DNA of 64,000 bases from Arenibacter catalasegens (GTDB lineage: Bacteria > Bacteroidota > Bacteroidia > Flavobacteriales > Flavobacteriaceae): NCBI RefSeq assembly GCF_002909235.1, contig NZ_PHQQ01000027.1, positions 1 to 64,000 of the forward strand, in the 5' to 3' direction. A program made the position numbers and the translations under genes. Below are positions 8,321-20,547 of this stretch, piece after piece (position 1 is the first letter of the stretch; each line of letters starts with the position of its first letter). Under the pieces are notes generated by a model. The model did not search any database and was not told the DNA's origin. It was given only the letters and a program-made list of their open reading frames with translations.

Positions 8321-9181
8321 TTAGTTTATGGTTTCTACGGTACTGCCACAACTCAACATCTGTGAACCATAATATGGATTCTTAATGATTTCGTCCTTAC
8401 TAAGCCAATTGGCGCCTTTACCTCCATTGGCCATTGGACAAAATTGGTAATATACGGGTGCTTGGGATTTTGAAACCTTTATAACGTCATACATGTTTTT
8501 TGACAGTGATATAAAATAATCACGCTGTTTTCCAATGTCTTTGGTTGCCACCATACCAGCAAGGTCTTCCCTAAGGTTTTTTAGCACCTTCATCCAAACC
8601 ATATGAACGTCCATAGGAAGTTTATCCATTTGCACTTCTGTCACCGATTTCAAAAGGCTTTCAGCCAAAGTGGAGGCCAAAGCTCCATCTGTTTTTATCA
8701 GGGCATCCTTAAGCACGAAATAATTCTCAAAAACACTTGAAAGCGCATTTTTGTCCTGACTAGCTTGAGTCATTGCACCATGATGTGAATGGTCATTGGC
8801 TATTTTCATGTCATGCGCCTCCATATCATGGACATCTTTTTTAGCTCTTTCATATTGGCAACATTCCGGTAAATTCGCATAAGTGTCGTCGGGCGCAAAA
8901 AAGAAATCACTGTCATAACCTGCCAAAGCAATTCTCTTTAGAATTTCTTCTTTTGATGTGGCCAGACTATCATAGGCAATGATTGCCATTTTCGTGTCCT
9001 TGTTCCAATCTACTGTGGCTTCCTTGTTTAAACTACCTGCTTTCTCAATGGTTTTCTCGCACATTGCACAGTTTCCATAGATTTTCAGGGATTCAGATTT
9101 TTTATTAATTGTTTGGGCCATACCCTCTGTTAAGGATAACAATAAGAAAATTGCCATCAATATATTTATTGATTTTTTCAT
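8321..9181 (-). CDS. HMA-domain plus DUF3347 copper-binding protein
   Basis: This 286-residue exported protein has a signal peptide ending GMAQ. A heavy-metal-associated domain follows (about 30-95) with metal-binding C38-A-M-C41 in the GNCAMCEK loop. A His/Met/Asp-rich linker (about 105-140) leads to a DUF3347 domain (about 145-260) with a CPMAN motif and a C-terminal Cys, a pattern seen in Bacteroidota copper-efflux periplasmic proteins. It probably delivers copper to the multicopper oxidase encoded 7 bp downstream or to an efflux pump elsewhere. The roles are inferred from family and context. Confidence 0.85.
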   Translation of the reverse strand: MKKSINILMAIFLLLSLTEGMAQTINKKSESLKIYGNCAMCEKTIEKAGSLNKEATVDWNKDTKMAIIAYDSLATSKEEILKRIALAGYDSDFFFAPDDTYANLPECCQYERAKKDVHDMEAHDMKIANDHSHHGAMTQASQDKNALSSVFENYFVLKDALIKTDGALASTLAESLLKSVTEVQMDKLPMDVHMVWMKVLKNLREDLAGMVATKDIGKQRDYFISLSKNMYDVIKVSKSQAPVYYQFCPMANGGKGANWLSKDEIIKNPYYGSQMLSCGSTVETIN

Positions 9182-9309
9182 CGTACCAATATTTTGTAAA
9201 AAGGTGTTTGTGATAACCTTTTCAAATTGTTAAAAAATTAATTATTCTGAGTTAATATATAAGCCCGTTCTTGTAATAAAAAGTCAGACCTATGGCCATC
9301 ATAAAAAAG

Positions 9310-9681
9310 TCAGCCTATTTTGGGCCGTTGCCAAATGGGGAGATAAACTAATTTTGGGATTTTTGGGGTGTATGCCCAATCAACTTCCAATACATTGTAA
9401 TTATTTGTTGATGTTAATTCAAAATCGGTTAAATAAACGGGAGCGTTTATGGGAACCGGGCAGTAACAAGGGTTATTGCTACAACTTCCACCCAAACCAT
9501 CATCACCATGATTTTCACCTGAGTCACAGCAAGATTTTTTTTCAGTATGATGATAATTGGCAGAACAACTGTTACTTACAATTTTGGAGTTCTCCATGGA
9601 ATTTCCACATGCCAAAACTTCACTGATCGGAAGGAACAGCAAAAAAACAAATAGCGCTAATATGTGGGTTCTATTTTTCAT
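9310..9681 (-). CDS. Cys/His-rich exported small protein of the copper operon
   Basis: This 123-residue protein has a signal peptide (cleavage near VLACG) and a mature region with about nine Cys and several His, including YHHTEKKSCCDSGENHGDD and CSNNPCYCPVP. I do not recognise a named family. The Cys/His content and its position 128 bp upstream of the HMA-DUF3347 gene suggest a periplasmic metal-binding or sensing protein at the head of the copper operon. On the minus strand TAAATTTG (9702-9695) fits the Bacteroidota -7 consensus TAnnTTTG about 13 bases before the start codon. I saw no convincing -33 TTG. Confidence 0.7.
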   Translation of the reverse strand: MKNRTHILALFVFLLFLPISEVLACGNSMENSKIVSNSCSANYHHTEKKSCCDSGENHGDDGLGGSCSNNPCYCPVPINAPVYLTDFELTSTNNYNVLEVDWAYTPKIPKLVYLPIWQRPKIG

Positions 9682-9891
9682 TTTTTTCCAGAAGCAAATT
9701 TACTCAAATAATCTTTTGATATTTATAATTAATATAGGCAATCAATAAATGTTCGAGGCACACAATAGTGCCCCTTGGTCCAATATAAAGTGCTCGTTAC
9801 GTTTTGCTTAGGTGCCTATCCGCTCTGATAATCCTTCTGGAAGAGAATAGATAGTCGCCTCCTCCCTATCCAATCAAGAATATCCCAATAT

Positions 9892-10308
9892 TCAATTGGA
9901 CTCCGTGTACTTTTTAAAGTTATCGAGTATGGCCTGCCATCCTCCCTTTTGCATTTCCAATGAATTTTCGGATTCAGCATCAAAGCTTACTTTTACTTCT
10001 GTCTTATCCCCCACCTTATTAAAGATGACCTTTACCTGTCTCCCATCTGGCATAGTATAGGAAAACTTCTCTCCAAGAACCACTTCATCATAAATGGCTT
10101 CAAAATCGAACCCAAAACTACCATCCTTAGCTTCCATTCGAGCAGAATATTTTCCTCCTACATGCATTTCATTTGAGGCATGTGGGCATTGCCAGTCGTC
10201 TGTAGCAAAATTCCATTTTGTTATGTGTTCCGGACCGGTGTAATAATCCCAAACCTTATTTTTTTCTGCAGAGATGGTCGCTTGGACCAAAATTTTTGTC
10301 TTCTCCAT
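9892..10308 (-). CDS. SRPBCC (AHSA1-like) small-molecule-binding domain protein
   Basis: This 138-residue cytosolic protein has a single START/AHSA1-like fold. It begins with TISAEKNKVWDYYTGPEHITKWNFA and ends with the usual GWQAILDNFKKYTES helix. Such proteins bind hydrophobic ligands or are linked to Hsp90/ArsR systems; no partner is visible here. Length and both ends match the family, so the start is secure. It appears monocistronic. Confidence 0.85.
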   Translation of the reverse strand: MEKTKILVQATISAEKNKVWDYYTGPEHITKWNFATDDWQCPHASNEMHVGGKYSARMEAKDGSFGFDFEAIYDEVVLGEKFSYTMPDGRQVKVIFNKVGDKTEVKVSFDAESENSLEMQKGGWQAILDNFKKYTESN

Positions 10309-10493
10309 CTTTTCTCTTTTATATTACTTAGCTCGGTGGATATTGTAAATCCCCTTCAACCATACCAACAAGGATTCCCATATTTCTGGTTACGTGTATC
10401 TATCAAAATTACTAAAGTTAATTATTTGACGGAATTTTTTATAAAAAAATTAGGAAGACGTTCAACGCAACTTTCTATGTTCTGATTTATATC

Positions 10494-11987
10494 TCACAAC
10501 ACAGAAATAGTCAAAAAAATCATAGTGGTAGCCGTTAGTATTAAAAGAAGGGGAACAATAAATTTTAACCATTTATCAAAACCAATTTTCACTATTGCCA
10601 AGGCTGCCAGAATTAAACCTGTAGGATTAATTAAATAAAATAAGCCCATCCCATATAAATAAGTGTCTACAATTATTTCCCTACCTATATTAACCGTATC
10701 CGCCAAGGGAGAAAAAATAGGCATGGTCAAAACGGCCATACCCGAGGACGATGGCATAAAAAATGACAGTCCCCCATAAATAAAGAGCATTACATTGGCA
10801 AATAGGCCTTTATGCATACCTTCGGTGATGGTGCTGGCATAATACAACACCGTATCGCTAATAAGTCCATCTTCCATAAGAATGGTAACTCCCCTAGCGA
10901 TTCCCACTATAAATGCCACACTAAGTAAATCGGCAGCACCCTTGACAAAGGCCTCCACAAAATCGCTTTCCTTGATTCTACCGATAAAGCCTATGATTAT
11001 GGCCCCTACAAGAAATGTGGCTGTCATTTCTACGAACCACCAATCTAAAAAGGAAACTCCAATAATCATAACGACGAAACACAAGGAAAACACTATTGTG
11101 ATTAGCCGCAGTTTATTGGTGAATTTTACCGTAATATCCATAGTATTCAATCCAAACAGTTTGTCAATAGTTTCTTTTTGGTCATAAATAAGCGATTTTG
11201 TAGGATCGGCTTTTACCCGCTTGGCGTATCTAAGGATATAAAGTATGGTAATGGTAAGACATATAAGCAGCATTATCACTCGATTATTGAGCCCCGTAGT
11301 CCAACTAATTCCGGCAGCATCCGAAGCTATAATTGTCGCAAAGGGATTTACTGTAGAACACATAGAACCTATACCAGAACCTAGAAATACACAGCTAAGA
11401 CCAACCATAGCGTCATACTTGGCCGCTAGAAAAACCGGAATCAAAATTGGATAAAACGCCATGGTTTCCTCCGCTAGACCAAAGGTCGTCCCCCCAAGGG
11501 CAATAAGAGTCGTTACCGCAATTATTAGGATATACTCCCGCCCTTTGAGTATTTCCGCCATCCAGGAAATTCCAGCATTGAAAGCACCAGTTAGGTTCAT
11601 GATGCCGATGAGGCCGCCAATAATAAGGATTAAAAAAATAATGTCGGCCGCGGCTATTATCCCCTTAATGGGCGATTTTGCCAAGGCGGCAAGACCCTGA
11701 GGATGGGACTTCATTTCCCTATAAGTATTTGGAATACCTATAGGTTTATAGATATCCCCGTTTGTGAATTTTTCTATTGAAATTTTTATTCCCAGATCCT
11801 CCAAAGTTGCCTGTGTCGCCGGAAATACCAAACTTTCTTCAGGGCTTATTTTAGTGAAACTATTGCTTTTGGCATCATATGCCAGACTATCATATTTGCC
11901 GGCAGGAACGAGCCAGGTTAATATGGTTACCAATACAGCAATTAGAATAAGAATAGTTTGTGCCGTTGGAAACTTAAGTTTTTTCAT
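10494..11987 (-). CDS. YfcC-family (C4-dicarboxylate/arginine-ornithine type) membrane carrier
   Basis: This 497-residue polytopic inner-membrane protein has about 12 hydrophobic helices. The N-terminus (TILILIAVLVTILTWLVPAG) and the conserved GGTTFGLAEETMAFYPIL and FFMPSSSGMAVLTMPI stretches are characteristic of the YfcC/DcuC-like superfamily. The substrate is not predictable; relatives are annotated as dicarboxylate or basic amino acid carriers. No catabolic gene is adjacent. Confidence 0.85.
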   Translation of the reverse strand: MKKLKFPTAQTILILIAVLVTILTWLVPAGKYDSLAYDAKSNSFTKISPEESLVFPATQATLEDLGIKISIEKFTNGDIYKPIGIPNTYREMKSHPQGLAALAKSPIKGIIAAADIIFLILIIGGLIGIMNLTGAFNAGISWMAEILKGREYILIIAVTTLIALGGTTFGLAEETMAFYPILIPVFLAAKYDAMVGLSCVFLGSGIGSMCSTVNPFATIIASDAAGISWTTGLNNRVIMLLICLTITILYILRYAKRVKADPTKSLIYDQKETIDKLFGLNTMDITVKFTNKLRLITIVFSLCFVVMIIGVSFLDWWFVEMTATFLVGAIIIGFIGRIKESDFVEAFVKGAADLLSVAFIVGIARGVTILMEDGLISDTVLYYASTITEGMHKGLFANVMLFIYGGLSFFMPSSSGMAVLTMPIFSPLADTVNIGREIIVDTYLYGMGLFYLINPTGLILAALAIVKIGFDKWLKFIVPLLLILTATTMIFLTISVL

Positions 11988-12062
11988 GTTTATATTTGGT
12001 CAAAGTTTGGTAACAGGTTAAGGTACATAATTTTCATATACCCTTTAATCAGAGCATATTAT

Positions 12063-12905
12063 TTAGGATTTCATTTTCTGCAAGAGATAGAAATTTTCAT
12101 TTAAGATAAGTTCCTTTTGTAGTCTAATTTTATGGTTATAGGTCTTGGAGAGACTAAAGTAATCTTGATGATCCATTAAGGAATAATTCCCTCTCCTTTG
12201 GTAAAACTCATCCTGAACAGTTTGATAGTCGCTCGCTTTTGTCTTAGCTACCTTCTCCACAAAAAAGTGCATCAACCGTTTAAAGGCCAAGGATTCCTTT
12301 AATTCGTCTTTAAAGGATGCACTGCCAATGATATCGCCCATATTTTGAATGATGTTAAAGAGATCGAACAAATTATCTGTTTCTTCACGGTCCAAAAAGA
12401 ATAAAACCCCTTCAATTAGAATAAAGCATTTTTTGTTGCCCTTTAATGTGTTAATGGTTGTCAATAATGCATCCTTGTAATCCGAACGAAAATCAACTCC
12501 TATAAAATGTAAATTTCGCTTGGGAAGCACATTGGTTTTTTGCCATTGATCTATTTTGAATCTTTTGTATTCTACAATCTCAGATTTATCAATTTCTATG
12601 TTGATTATCTTTTTGTCCAACAGAAATGGATACATACTAAACCCCGCTCCGAAATTTATTAATACCTCAATGCCGTTTATTTTAATATTCTTCCCAATGC
12701 TATCTAAAAAATATCTGTTCCTTAAGCAATGCGTAAAAGGTTCCTCTGAAGAAACCTTTTTCAGATATTCCTGTATCCATTTTTCGGTTTTGGGATTACT
12801 CCACAAATGGGCAAAAATATCTTTACTTAGGTTTACATCTGTAGCCCGAAAGGCAGAGGTTACAAATGCTGTTTCATGTATTTCTATATTGTTACTGTCC
12901 AACAT
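12063..12905 (-). CDS. Class I SAM-dependent methyltransferase, leucine carboxyl methyltransferase-like
   Basis: This 280-residue protein resembles the PPM1/LCMT branch: an N-terminal helical cap, LRNRYFLDSIGK, then a SAM-binding region with EVLINFGAGFSMYPF, an acidic INIEIDKSEIV strand and CFILIEGVLFFLDREETDNLF. Bacterial members methylate carboxyl groups of polyketides or unknown small molecules. It is divergent from katG with a 280-bp gap. The substrate is unknown. Confidence 0.75.
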   Translation of the reverse strand: MLDSNNIEIHETAFVTSAFRATDVNLSKDIFAHLWSNPKTEKWIQEYLKKVSSEEPFTHCLRNRYFLDSIGKNIKINGIEVLINFGAGFSMYPFLLDKKIINIEIDKSEIVEYKRFKIDQWQKTNVLPKRNLHFIGVDFRSDYKDALLTTINTLKGNKKCFILIEGVLFFLDREETDNLFDLFNIIQNMGDIIGSASFKDELKESLAFKRLMHFFVEKVAKTKASDYQTVQDEFYQRRGNYSLMDHQDYFSLSKTYNHKIRLQKELILNENFYLLQKMKS

Positions 12906-13173
12906 GGTTTAATCAATCTTAGAACAATAATTACAACTGGCTATGAAAAATAAAACCAGTGAAACCTAAAGTTATAAAATCTTTTATTTTCCCGTGAAGA
13001 TTATTTTTTACCAGAAATATATTTTGTTTTTCTATTCTAAAGTTCTCTTAATTGAAGAAATGGCCCAGTCCGGGTTGGGTCATAAGTTTTCTTTAACTCC
13101 CATAAGTTTTAGTTATCAAAAAATCAAATCCATCAGAAAATATTATCGTAAATTTAGAGGAACTATCAAATAA

Positions 13174-15441
<2,268 letters not shown>

Positions 15442-15462
15442 TTTTAGGTTATCCAATTTTTT

Positions 15463-15497
15463 AAAAAAGGTGGTCCGGAAAGGGACCGCCTTTTTTA
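15463..15497 (+). terminator. Rho-independent terminator of katG
   Basis: AAAAAAGGTGGTCC and GGGACCGCCTTTTTT pair around a short loop, about 22 bp past the katG stop, with a T run on the plus strand. Confidence 0.85.
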
Positions 15498-15638
15498 ATG
15501 CTTAATTGTTTGGGTTAAATTCTAATTTGTAGAGGGACGAGAAGTTGCACAAGCAAGGTTCTATAAATGTAGAAGCGAAACCTTGTTGTTTTTCATTGAT
15601 AGCTGCCAGGAATTACCTTTCCCACCGTTATCTTATGC

Positions 15639-16319
15639 TTATTCCTCAATTATAACCGTTTCGGCCGTAGCTCCAAGCTCCAACAATAATTCGGTAATAC
15701 TTTTTACGAACTTTTGGGGACCACATAAATAAAAGTTCTGTCCAAAGTCGGAAATATTGTTGATAAGGTATTTACGATCAATTCTATTCCCCCTAAAACC
15801 CACCACATTTTCACGGGTAAAAATTTTAATAAAATTACCATCGAGCATCTTTTGCAATTCTTCTTCCATAATAACATCTTCCGATGTTTTATTGGAATAA
15901 ATCAATTTATTGCCATGAAGGTTCTTATGGGTATACAGATGTCTAAAAATGGATATAAAGGGCGTAATTCCTGCTCCACCGGCAATAAAAACACCAGGTC
16001 CCTGGTATTGAATGGCTCCAAAAACCTCGTGAAGAATAAGCTCTGCCCCCGCATGGGTACGGCCCAGCATATTGGTGACCCCCTCATGATCATTGTAGAT
16101 CTTGATAATAAATTCAAGAAAGCCATTCTCCATTATTGAGGTAAAGGTAAAAGGTCTCAGTTGGTCCTTCAATTCCGGAAGGTTAATGGAAACCTCTGTT
16201 GCCTGTCCCGGAATAAAGTCATATCCCGCAGGTCTTTCCACCACAAAACGTTTTACGTCATGGGTAATATAATGTGTCTCCAATATCTTAACGATATGGT
16301 GTTTCTTAGCTTTAGGCAT
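15639..16319 (-). CDS. Ferredoxin-NADP reductase-like FAD oxidoreductase
   Basis: This 226-residue cytosolic flavoprotein has an N-terminal FAD-binding barrel (PGQATEVSINLPE, LRPFTFTS) and a C-terminal NAD(P) domain (GVFIAGGAGITPFISIFRHL, FYLCGPQKFV). There is no [2Fe-2S] domain, so it is a stand-alone flavodoxin/ferredoxin reductase module. It precedes a flavodoxin-like gene on the opposite side of katG, with both on the minus strand 84 bp apart; joint transcription is possible. The electron acceptor is unknown. Confidence 0.85.
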   Translation of the reverse strand: MPKAKKHHIVKILETHYITHDVKRFVVERPAGYDFIPGQATEVSINLPELKDQLRPFTFTSIMENGFLEFIIKIYNDHEGVTNMLGRTHAGAELILHEVFGAIQYQGPGVFIAGGAGITPFISIFRHLYTHKNLHGNKLIYSNKTSEDVIMEEELQKMLDGNFIKIFTRENVVGFRGNRIDRKYLINNISDFGQNFYLCGPQKFVKSITELLLELGATAETVIIEE

Positions 16320-16403
16320 AATTGAACTCTAATTGTAGATTTCAAGATAATGAATAAATTATTTGCTCAGTCATTTTTAAAAGGCCCAATACTCCCTCTA
16401 CTA

Positions 16404-17129
16404 TTACCTATATTCTGGGTTTTCAAAATTCCACCTTTCCCCTTTCTGCCATTCTTCTTTAGAGTTCCCATAGGCTGGGTATCCATTTTGCTTTTTAAGC
16501 ATAGAAGCCAAATGCAGAATATTATAGGTCATAAAAGTGGTGTTTTTGTTAGTGAATTCACTATCAAAACCCGTAGCGGATTCAAGTTTTTTCCCTTGCC
16601 ATTCCTTATCCCCGTAGCTGGGTCCTGGTCCTACCTCTCCGATCCATCCACAATCTGCTTGGGGAGGAATGGAATACCCAAGGTGTTGTAAGGAATAAAG
16701 AATCCCCATGGCACAGTGTTTAACGCCATCCTCGTTGCCTGTTATAATGCAACCTCCCACTTTGCCATAGTAAATGTATTGCCCCTTTTCATTGATTTCA
16801 CCACTCATACCATATAATCTTTCAATCAATTTTTGTGCTATGGAGGATTTTTCCCCTAGCCATATGGGGCTACCCATAATAAGAATATCGGCATCAAGTA
16901 TTTTTTTGAAAATTTGGGGCCATTCGTCCTTCTTCCACCCGTGCTCCGTCATATTGGGATATATCCCATTGGCCACTTCATGATCTACCAAACGAATTAC
17001 TTCAACGTCCACCTTTTCCTTTTCCATGATTTGTTTGGAAACATTCATCAACTTGGAGGTATGGCTGGGCAAAGGGGATTTTTTCAAGGTACAATTAACG
17101 TATATCGCTTTTAGATTGCTAAATTCCAT
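16404..17129 (-). CDS. Flavodoxin-fold NADPH-dependent FMN oxidoreductase
   Basis: This 241-residue protein is of the NADPH-dependent FMN reductase/flavodoxin-like family. It begins with the phosphate-binding loop region (AIYVNCTLKKSPLPSHT), followed by DADILIMGSPIWLGEKSSIAQKLIER and GKVGGCIITGNEDG, the isoalloxazine-contact loops. It is cytosolic. It lies upstream of the FAD reductase gene on the same strand, which suggests a redox pair, but no metabolic substrate can be assigned. Confidence 0.8.
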   Translation of the reverse strand: MEFSNLKAIYVNCTLKKSPLPSHTSKLMNVSKQIMEKEKVDVEVIRLVDHEVANGIYPNMTEHGWKKDEWPQIFKKILDADILIMGSPIWLGEKSSIAQKLIERLYGMSGEINEKGQYIYYGKVGGCIITGNEDGVKHCAMGILYSLQHLGYSIPPQADCGWIGEVGPGPSYGDKEWQGKKLESATGFDSEFTNKNTTFMTYNILHLASMLKKQNGYPAYGNSKEEWQKGERWNFENPEYR

Positions 17130-17226
17130 ATCTGTTATTTTTTATTATTATTCCCAATGGATAAATACTAGACTTGAGAATCTTAATGCCCAAAAGATAA
17201 TACACAAGGGTCCAACCTCATTATAC

Positions 17227-18243
17227 CTATCCCAATATCTCTTTTATCTCCTTTAATTCCGTTTCGTTAAAGCTAATATTCTTCAAACCTTCTATATTGT
17301 CCAGTAATTGCTCGGTACGACTAACACCAACTAGTACCGTAGAAATGCGCTGATCTTTCAACAACCACGCAATAGCCATTTGCGCAAGGCTCTGTCCTCG
17401 ATTTTGAGCCAGTTTATTTAGTCGACCCACCTTATCCAAAACTTCCGGTGTAATTTGGTCTTCTTTCAAATAACGCCCGTCCTTACTGGCACGACTATCT
17501 TCTGGAATACCTTTTAAATATTTCTTGGTCAAAACACCTTGAGCCAATGGCGAGAAAGCAATTGCCCCTATCCCCTGTTCTTCCAATACATCTAACAAAC
17601 CACCTTCCACCCAACGGTCGAACATATTATATCTAGGTTGATGGATCAATAAGGGAGTTCCAAGGTCCTTCATGATTTTTGAGGCTTTGGCCGTTAAATC
17701 TGCTGGATACTGGGATATGCCAGCATATAGTGCCTTTCCACTTTGAACCAAATGGTGCAAGGCGCCCATTGTTTCCTCCAAAGGGGTATCGGGATCGGGT
17801 CTATGATGATAAAAAATATCAACGTATTCCAGTCCCATGCGTTTAAGGCTTTGATTAGCAGATGCAATCAAATATTTACGGGACCCGAAATTACCGTAAG
17901 GCCCGGGCCACATATCCCAACCGGCCTTACTTGAAATAATAAGTTCGTCTCTATAGGGCCTAAAATCTCTTTTAAAAATTTGTCCAAAATTTTCTTCGGC
18001 AGCACCGTATGGCGGTCCATAATTATTGGCCAGATCAAAATGGGTAATCCCATTATTGAAAGCACAACGTAAAAGATTACGGCCCATTTCCAGATTATCG
18101 GTATGACCAAAATTATGCCAAAGCCCTAAAGAAATTAAAGGCAAAAGGATACCGCTTTTTCCACAACGACGATATTGCATGGTATCGTATCTTTTGTCAT
18201 TGGCGCGATAATAGCCTGGATCGAAGGAGTCGTTTATTTCCAT
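17227..18243 (-). CDS. Aldo/keto reductase, YghZ-like
   Basis: This 338-residue TIM-barrel reductase resembles E. coli YghZ (L-glyceraldehyde 3-phosphate reductase) and Kv-beta-like proteins. Visible features are the N-terminal YRRCGKSGILLPLISLGLWHN, catalytic-region FDLANNYGPPYGAAE (Asp, Tyr), IISSKAGWDM (Lys), YVDIFYHHRPDPDTP (His), and cofactor-site VLVGVSRTEQLLDNI. It is a single gene just upstream of the rhamnose locus on the same strand. Detoxification of aldehydes from sugar breakdown is a plausible but unproved role. Confidence 0.88.
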   Translation of the reverse strand: MEINDSFDPGYYRANDKRYDTMQYRRCGKSGILLPLISLGLWHNFGHTDNLEMGRNLLRCAFNNGITHFDLANNYGPPYGAAEENFGQIFKRDFRPYRDELIISSKAGWDMWPGPYGNFGSRKYLIASANQSLKRMGLEYVDIFYHHRPDPDTPLEETMGALHHLVQSGKALYAGISQYPADLTAKASKIMKDLGTPLLIHQPRYNMFDRWVEGGLLDVLEEQGIGAIAFSPLAQGVLTKKYLKGIPEDSRASKDGRYLKEDQITPEVLDKVGRLNKLAQNRGQSLAQMAIAWLLKDQRISTVLVGVSRTEQLLDNIEGLKNISFNETELKEIKEILG

Positions 18244-18456
18244 AGTATATATTCTCTAATTAATCTGAACAGATATCGAAGATAGCAAATCTTTTAAGTT
18301 CAGGAAGATTTCGGGTGTCCTATCCTAGGAAAAGGTAATAAAAATTGCAATGAACCCAGACTACCACTCGATTTATATTAATACAAGTCTAATATAATTG
18401 TCGGCAATAGCAGCAAAAGCCCTACATATCCGTAGCGAAGATTTTTTATTTTAATT

Positions 18457-20442
18457 CTATAAAGGATTTACCCTTAATAGCACCGTTGATTTTGGTTTCA
18501 ATGTCAATTTGAACTGTCTGGTGGAATCGTACAGGATTTTATTCTCCAATGGATCTATCACCTGGGCCTTGTATGGAAAATTGATGGTCCGTTCCCCGCC
18601 TTCTATGGTATGTATGCCCATCCAGTTTCGGCCGATATAGAATACATCCTCGGTATTAATATACCTATGTACACCAGCTTGTTCCCAGGTCTCTCCCAAT
18701 TCCGAGGCCGACCATTTAAGTTTTCCGTCCATAAACAATTCCTCACCATTTGGATCAAAAATTTTGGTTCCTTTTCCATTGGTCCATAGTACCGTTATTC
18801 CATTTTTGTTCCACTTTTTTATTCGGGATTCCTCCTTGGAACTGAGTTCAAGAAACCCCATAAGCCAAACTACCTTATATTGGGAGGTTGACATACTCTT
18901 TAGGTCTGTTCGAAGAAATAGGTCGTATGAAGTCCCTGTCTTTGCCAACGGATAACGGTTGGATAAAATATTCTCTGTAAGTTGACCATAGGTTGGATCC
19001 CAAAAAGAGAGTTCTTCATCCACCACTACCCCTACCTGTGGTTTCATCTTTTCTCCCTGTGATTGGGGGAATGTGCTGTGGAATTGCTGTGTTTTCTCTA
19101 AAACATTCAATAGTTCAGGGTCACTGAACCATCCGCCCCACATATCGAACCACCAGCCTCCATACCCATGTGTAAGCATTCTAGCAGTGTTCTTCCATAG
19201 AAAGGATACCGAGGTGTCCATATCCTCCGGACCTAGCCATACACCGCTCTCATACTGTCCGGGAGGTGCTATACCGGTTGAACGATCTTTTAACAAGGTG
19301 GTTATAGAAGTTCGGGTATCGTTTTCCGTAAGCCATAATTTACCATGGAGCTGAACAGAGTTTATTGCTGCCATTGCCGGCCAGTCCTCCCCTATTACCC
19401 GGTTATAGACATTTGGGCTCGACAGATAATCCAGGTCCGGACAATCCAACAACTTTGCCAGGGCACCGTGTCCACGCCTAGCGTCGCCTACAAAATAATG
19501 GTACCCGGAAAAGGCTCCCGTTAAAAGGTTGCCTTGGCTCTTTTCTTTGACAATTTTGCTGAAATAGGCAATATTATCGACCAAGACCTCTGCTTGGAAG
19601 CGATAGGTATCGATATAGTTCTGTTCCTGATCGGGATTCCTCCATTCCTTTCTTTTTGCCGATTCATCTATATTGGCCAATTGGGCATTTTCAAAAGTAA
19701 GTGAAGGGCTGTTCCATGCCTTTCGCAAGGCAACATTGTTCTTGTAACGTTCCTTTAACCATTGTCTGAAAGCCTGCAATCGGGCAGGGTTTTGGTCCTG
19801 ATATTGTTTGGGATGATAAAACCATTCTTCTGTAAGGCCACTGGCAACGTGTATTCCCGCCAAAAAGTTGGAGTATTGGGAATCTAAAAGCCAATCCAGA
19901 CAGTCACGGAATACCTCCGCTGTTTTTTCCCGCCAAATTTCCGAGGCAAAGCATTGGCGAAAAGTAGTACCGTCCGGTAAATGGGCCGATGCTTCCGGAT
20001 ATAGTTGCGTCCACCATTGCGGGGGATCTAGATAAAAACGGATAATTACTTTTGCCTTGGGATCTGCTTTTATAATCTTTTCAAAATCCTTTACCAATCC
20101 AGTAAAATCATATTTGCCTTCCGCTAACCAAATGGGTGGCCTAAAAGCACCTATACCTGAAATGGTATTGATTCCCCCTTCTCCCAGATAGGCCGGAATG
20201 TTATAAATATGGATACCGGTACCCGCTATTTCCTTGTAATATTCCTCCTCCCCTAAATAGGACATATAGGCATAGGGCGGATAGGTTTCACCGTCGATTA
20301 CCAGAGCGGGACTACCTTCCGTCCATTTTATTTCTGCCTTAGATTGGGCATAGACCGCATTATTCCCAATAAAAAACAACCCTATTAGGAGAAAATAATG
20401 ATAAGGTTTAATTAACAAATACCAAATAGTGCTTTTTTTCAT
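18457..20442 (-). CDS. GH42-like TIM-barrel glycoside hydrolase, exported
   Basis: This 661-residue protein has a signal peptide ending near AVYAQ. The barrel opens with ALVIDGETYPPYAYMSY. HVASGLTEEWF places a possible acid/base Glu at E205 or E206, and KLWLTENDTRTS places a possible nucleophile at E373, the paired-Glu layout of clan GH-A beta-galactosidase-like enzymes. A Rossmann-like trimerisation domain seems to follow (about 480-590), as in GH42, then a small beta domain. Substrate is unknown; the position beside rhamnose genes suggests a rhamnose- or galactose-containing glycoside. A long perfect inverted repeat lies about 106 bp upstream of its start. Confidence 0.7.
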   Translation of the reverse strand: MKKSTIWYLLIKPYHYFLLIGLFFIGNNAVYAQSKAEIKWTEGSPALVIDGETYPPYAYMSYLGEEEYYKEIAGTGIHIYNIPAYLGEGGINTISGIGAFRPPIWLAEGKYDFTGLVKDFEKIIKADPKAKVIIRFYLDPPQWWTQLYPEASAHLPDGTTFRQCFASEIWREKTAEVFRDCLDWLLDSQYSNFLAGIHVASGLTEEWFYHPKQYQDQNPARLQAFRQWLKERYKNNVALRKAWNSPSLTFENAQLANIDESAKRKEWRNPDQEQNYIDTYRFQAEVLVDNIAYFSKIVKEKSQGNLLTGAFSGYHYFVGDARRGHGALAKLLDCPDLDYLSSPNVYNRVIGEDWPAMAAINSVQLHGKLWLTENDTRTSITTLLKDRSTGIAPPGQYESGVWLGPEDMDTSVSFLWKNTARMLTHGYGGWWFDMWGGWFSDPELLNVLEKTQQFHSTFPQSQGEKMKPQVGVVVDEELSFWDPTYGQLTENILSNRYPLAKTGTSYDLFLRTDLKSMSTSQYKVVWLMGFLELSSKEESRIKKWNKNGITVLWTNGKGTKIFDPNGEELFMDGKLKWSASELGETWEQAGVHRYINTEDVFYIGRNWMGIHTIEGGERTINFPYKAQVIDPLENKILYDSTRQFKLTLKPKSTVLLRVNPL

Positions 20443-20547
20443 TTTTAACTTTTAATTGGCCATATAAGTGGATGGGATAAGGTAAAACTATAAATAATAA
20501 TCATATCCAACACTCCCATCCCTATACTCTAAGTCTCAAGAAAAAAG

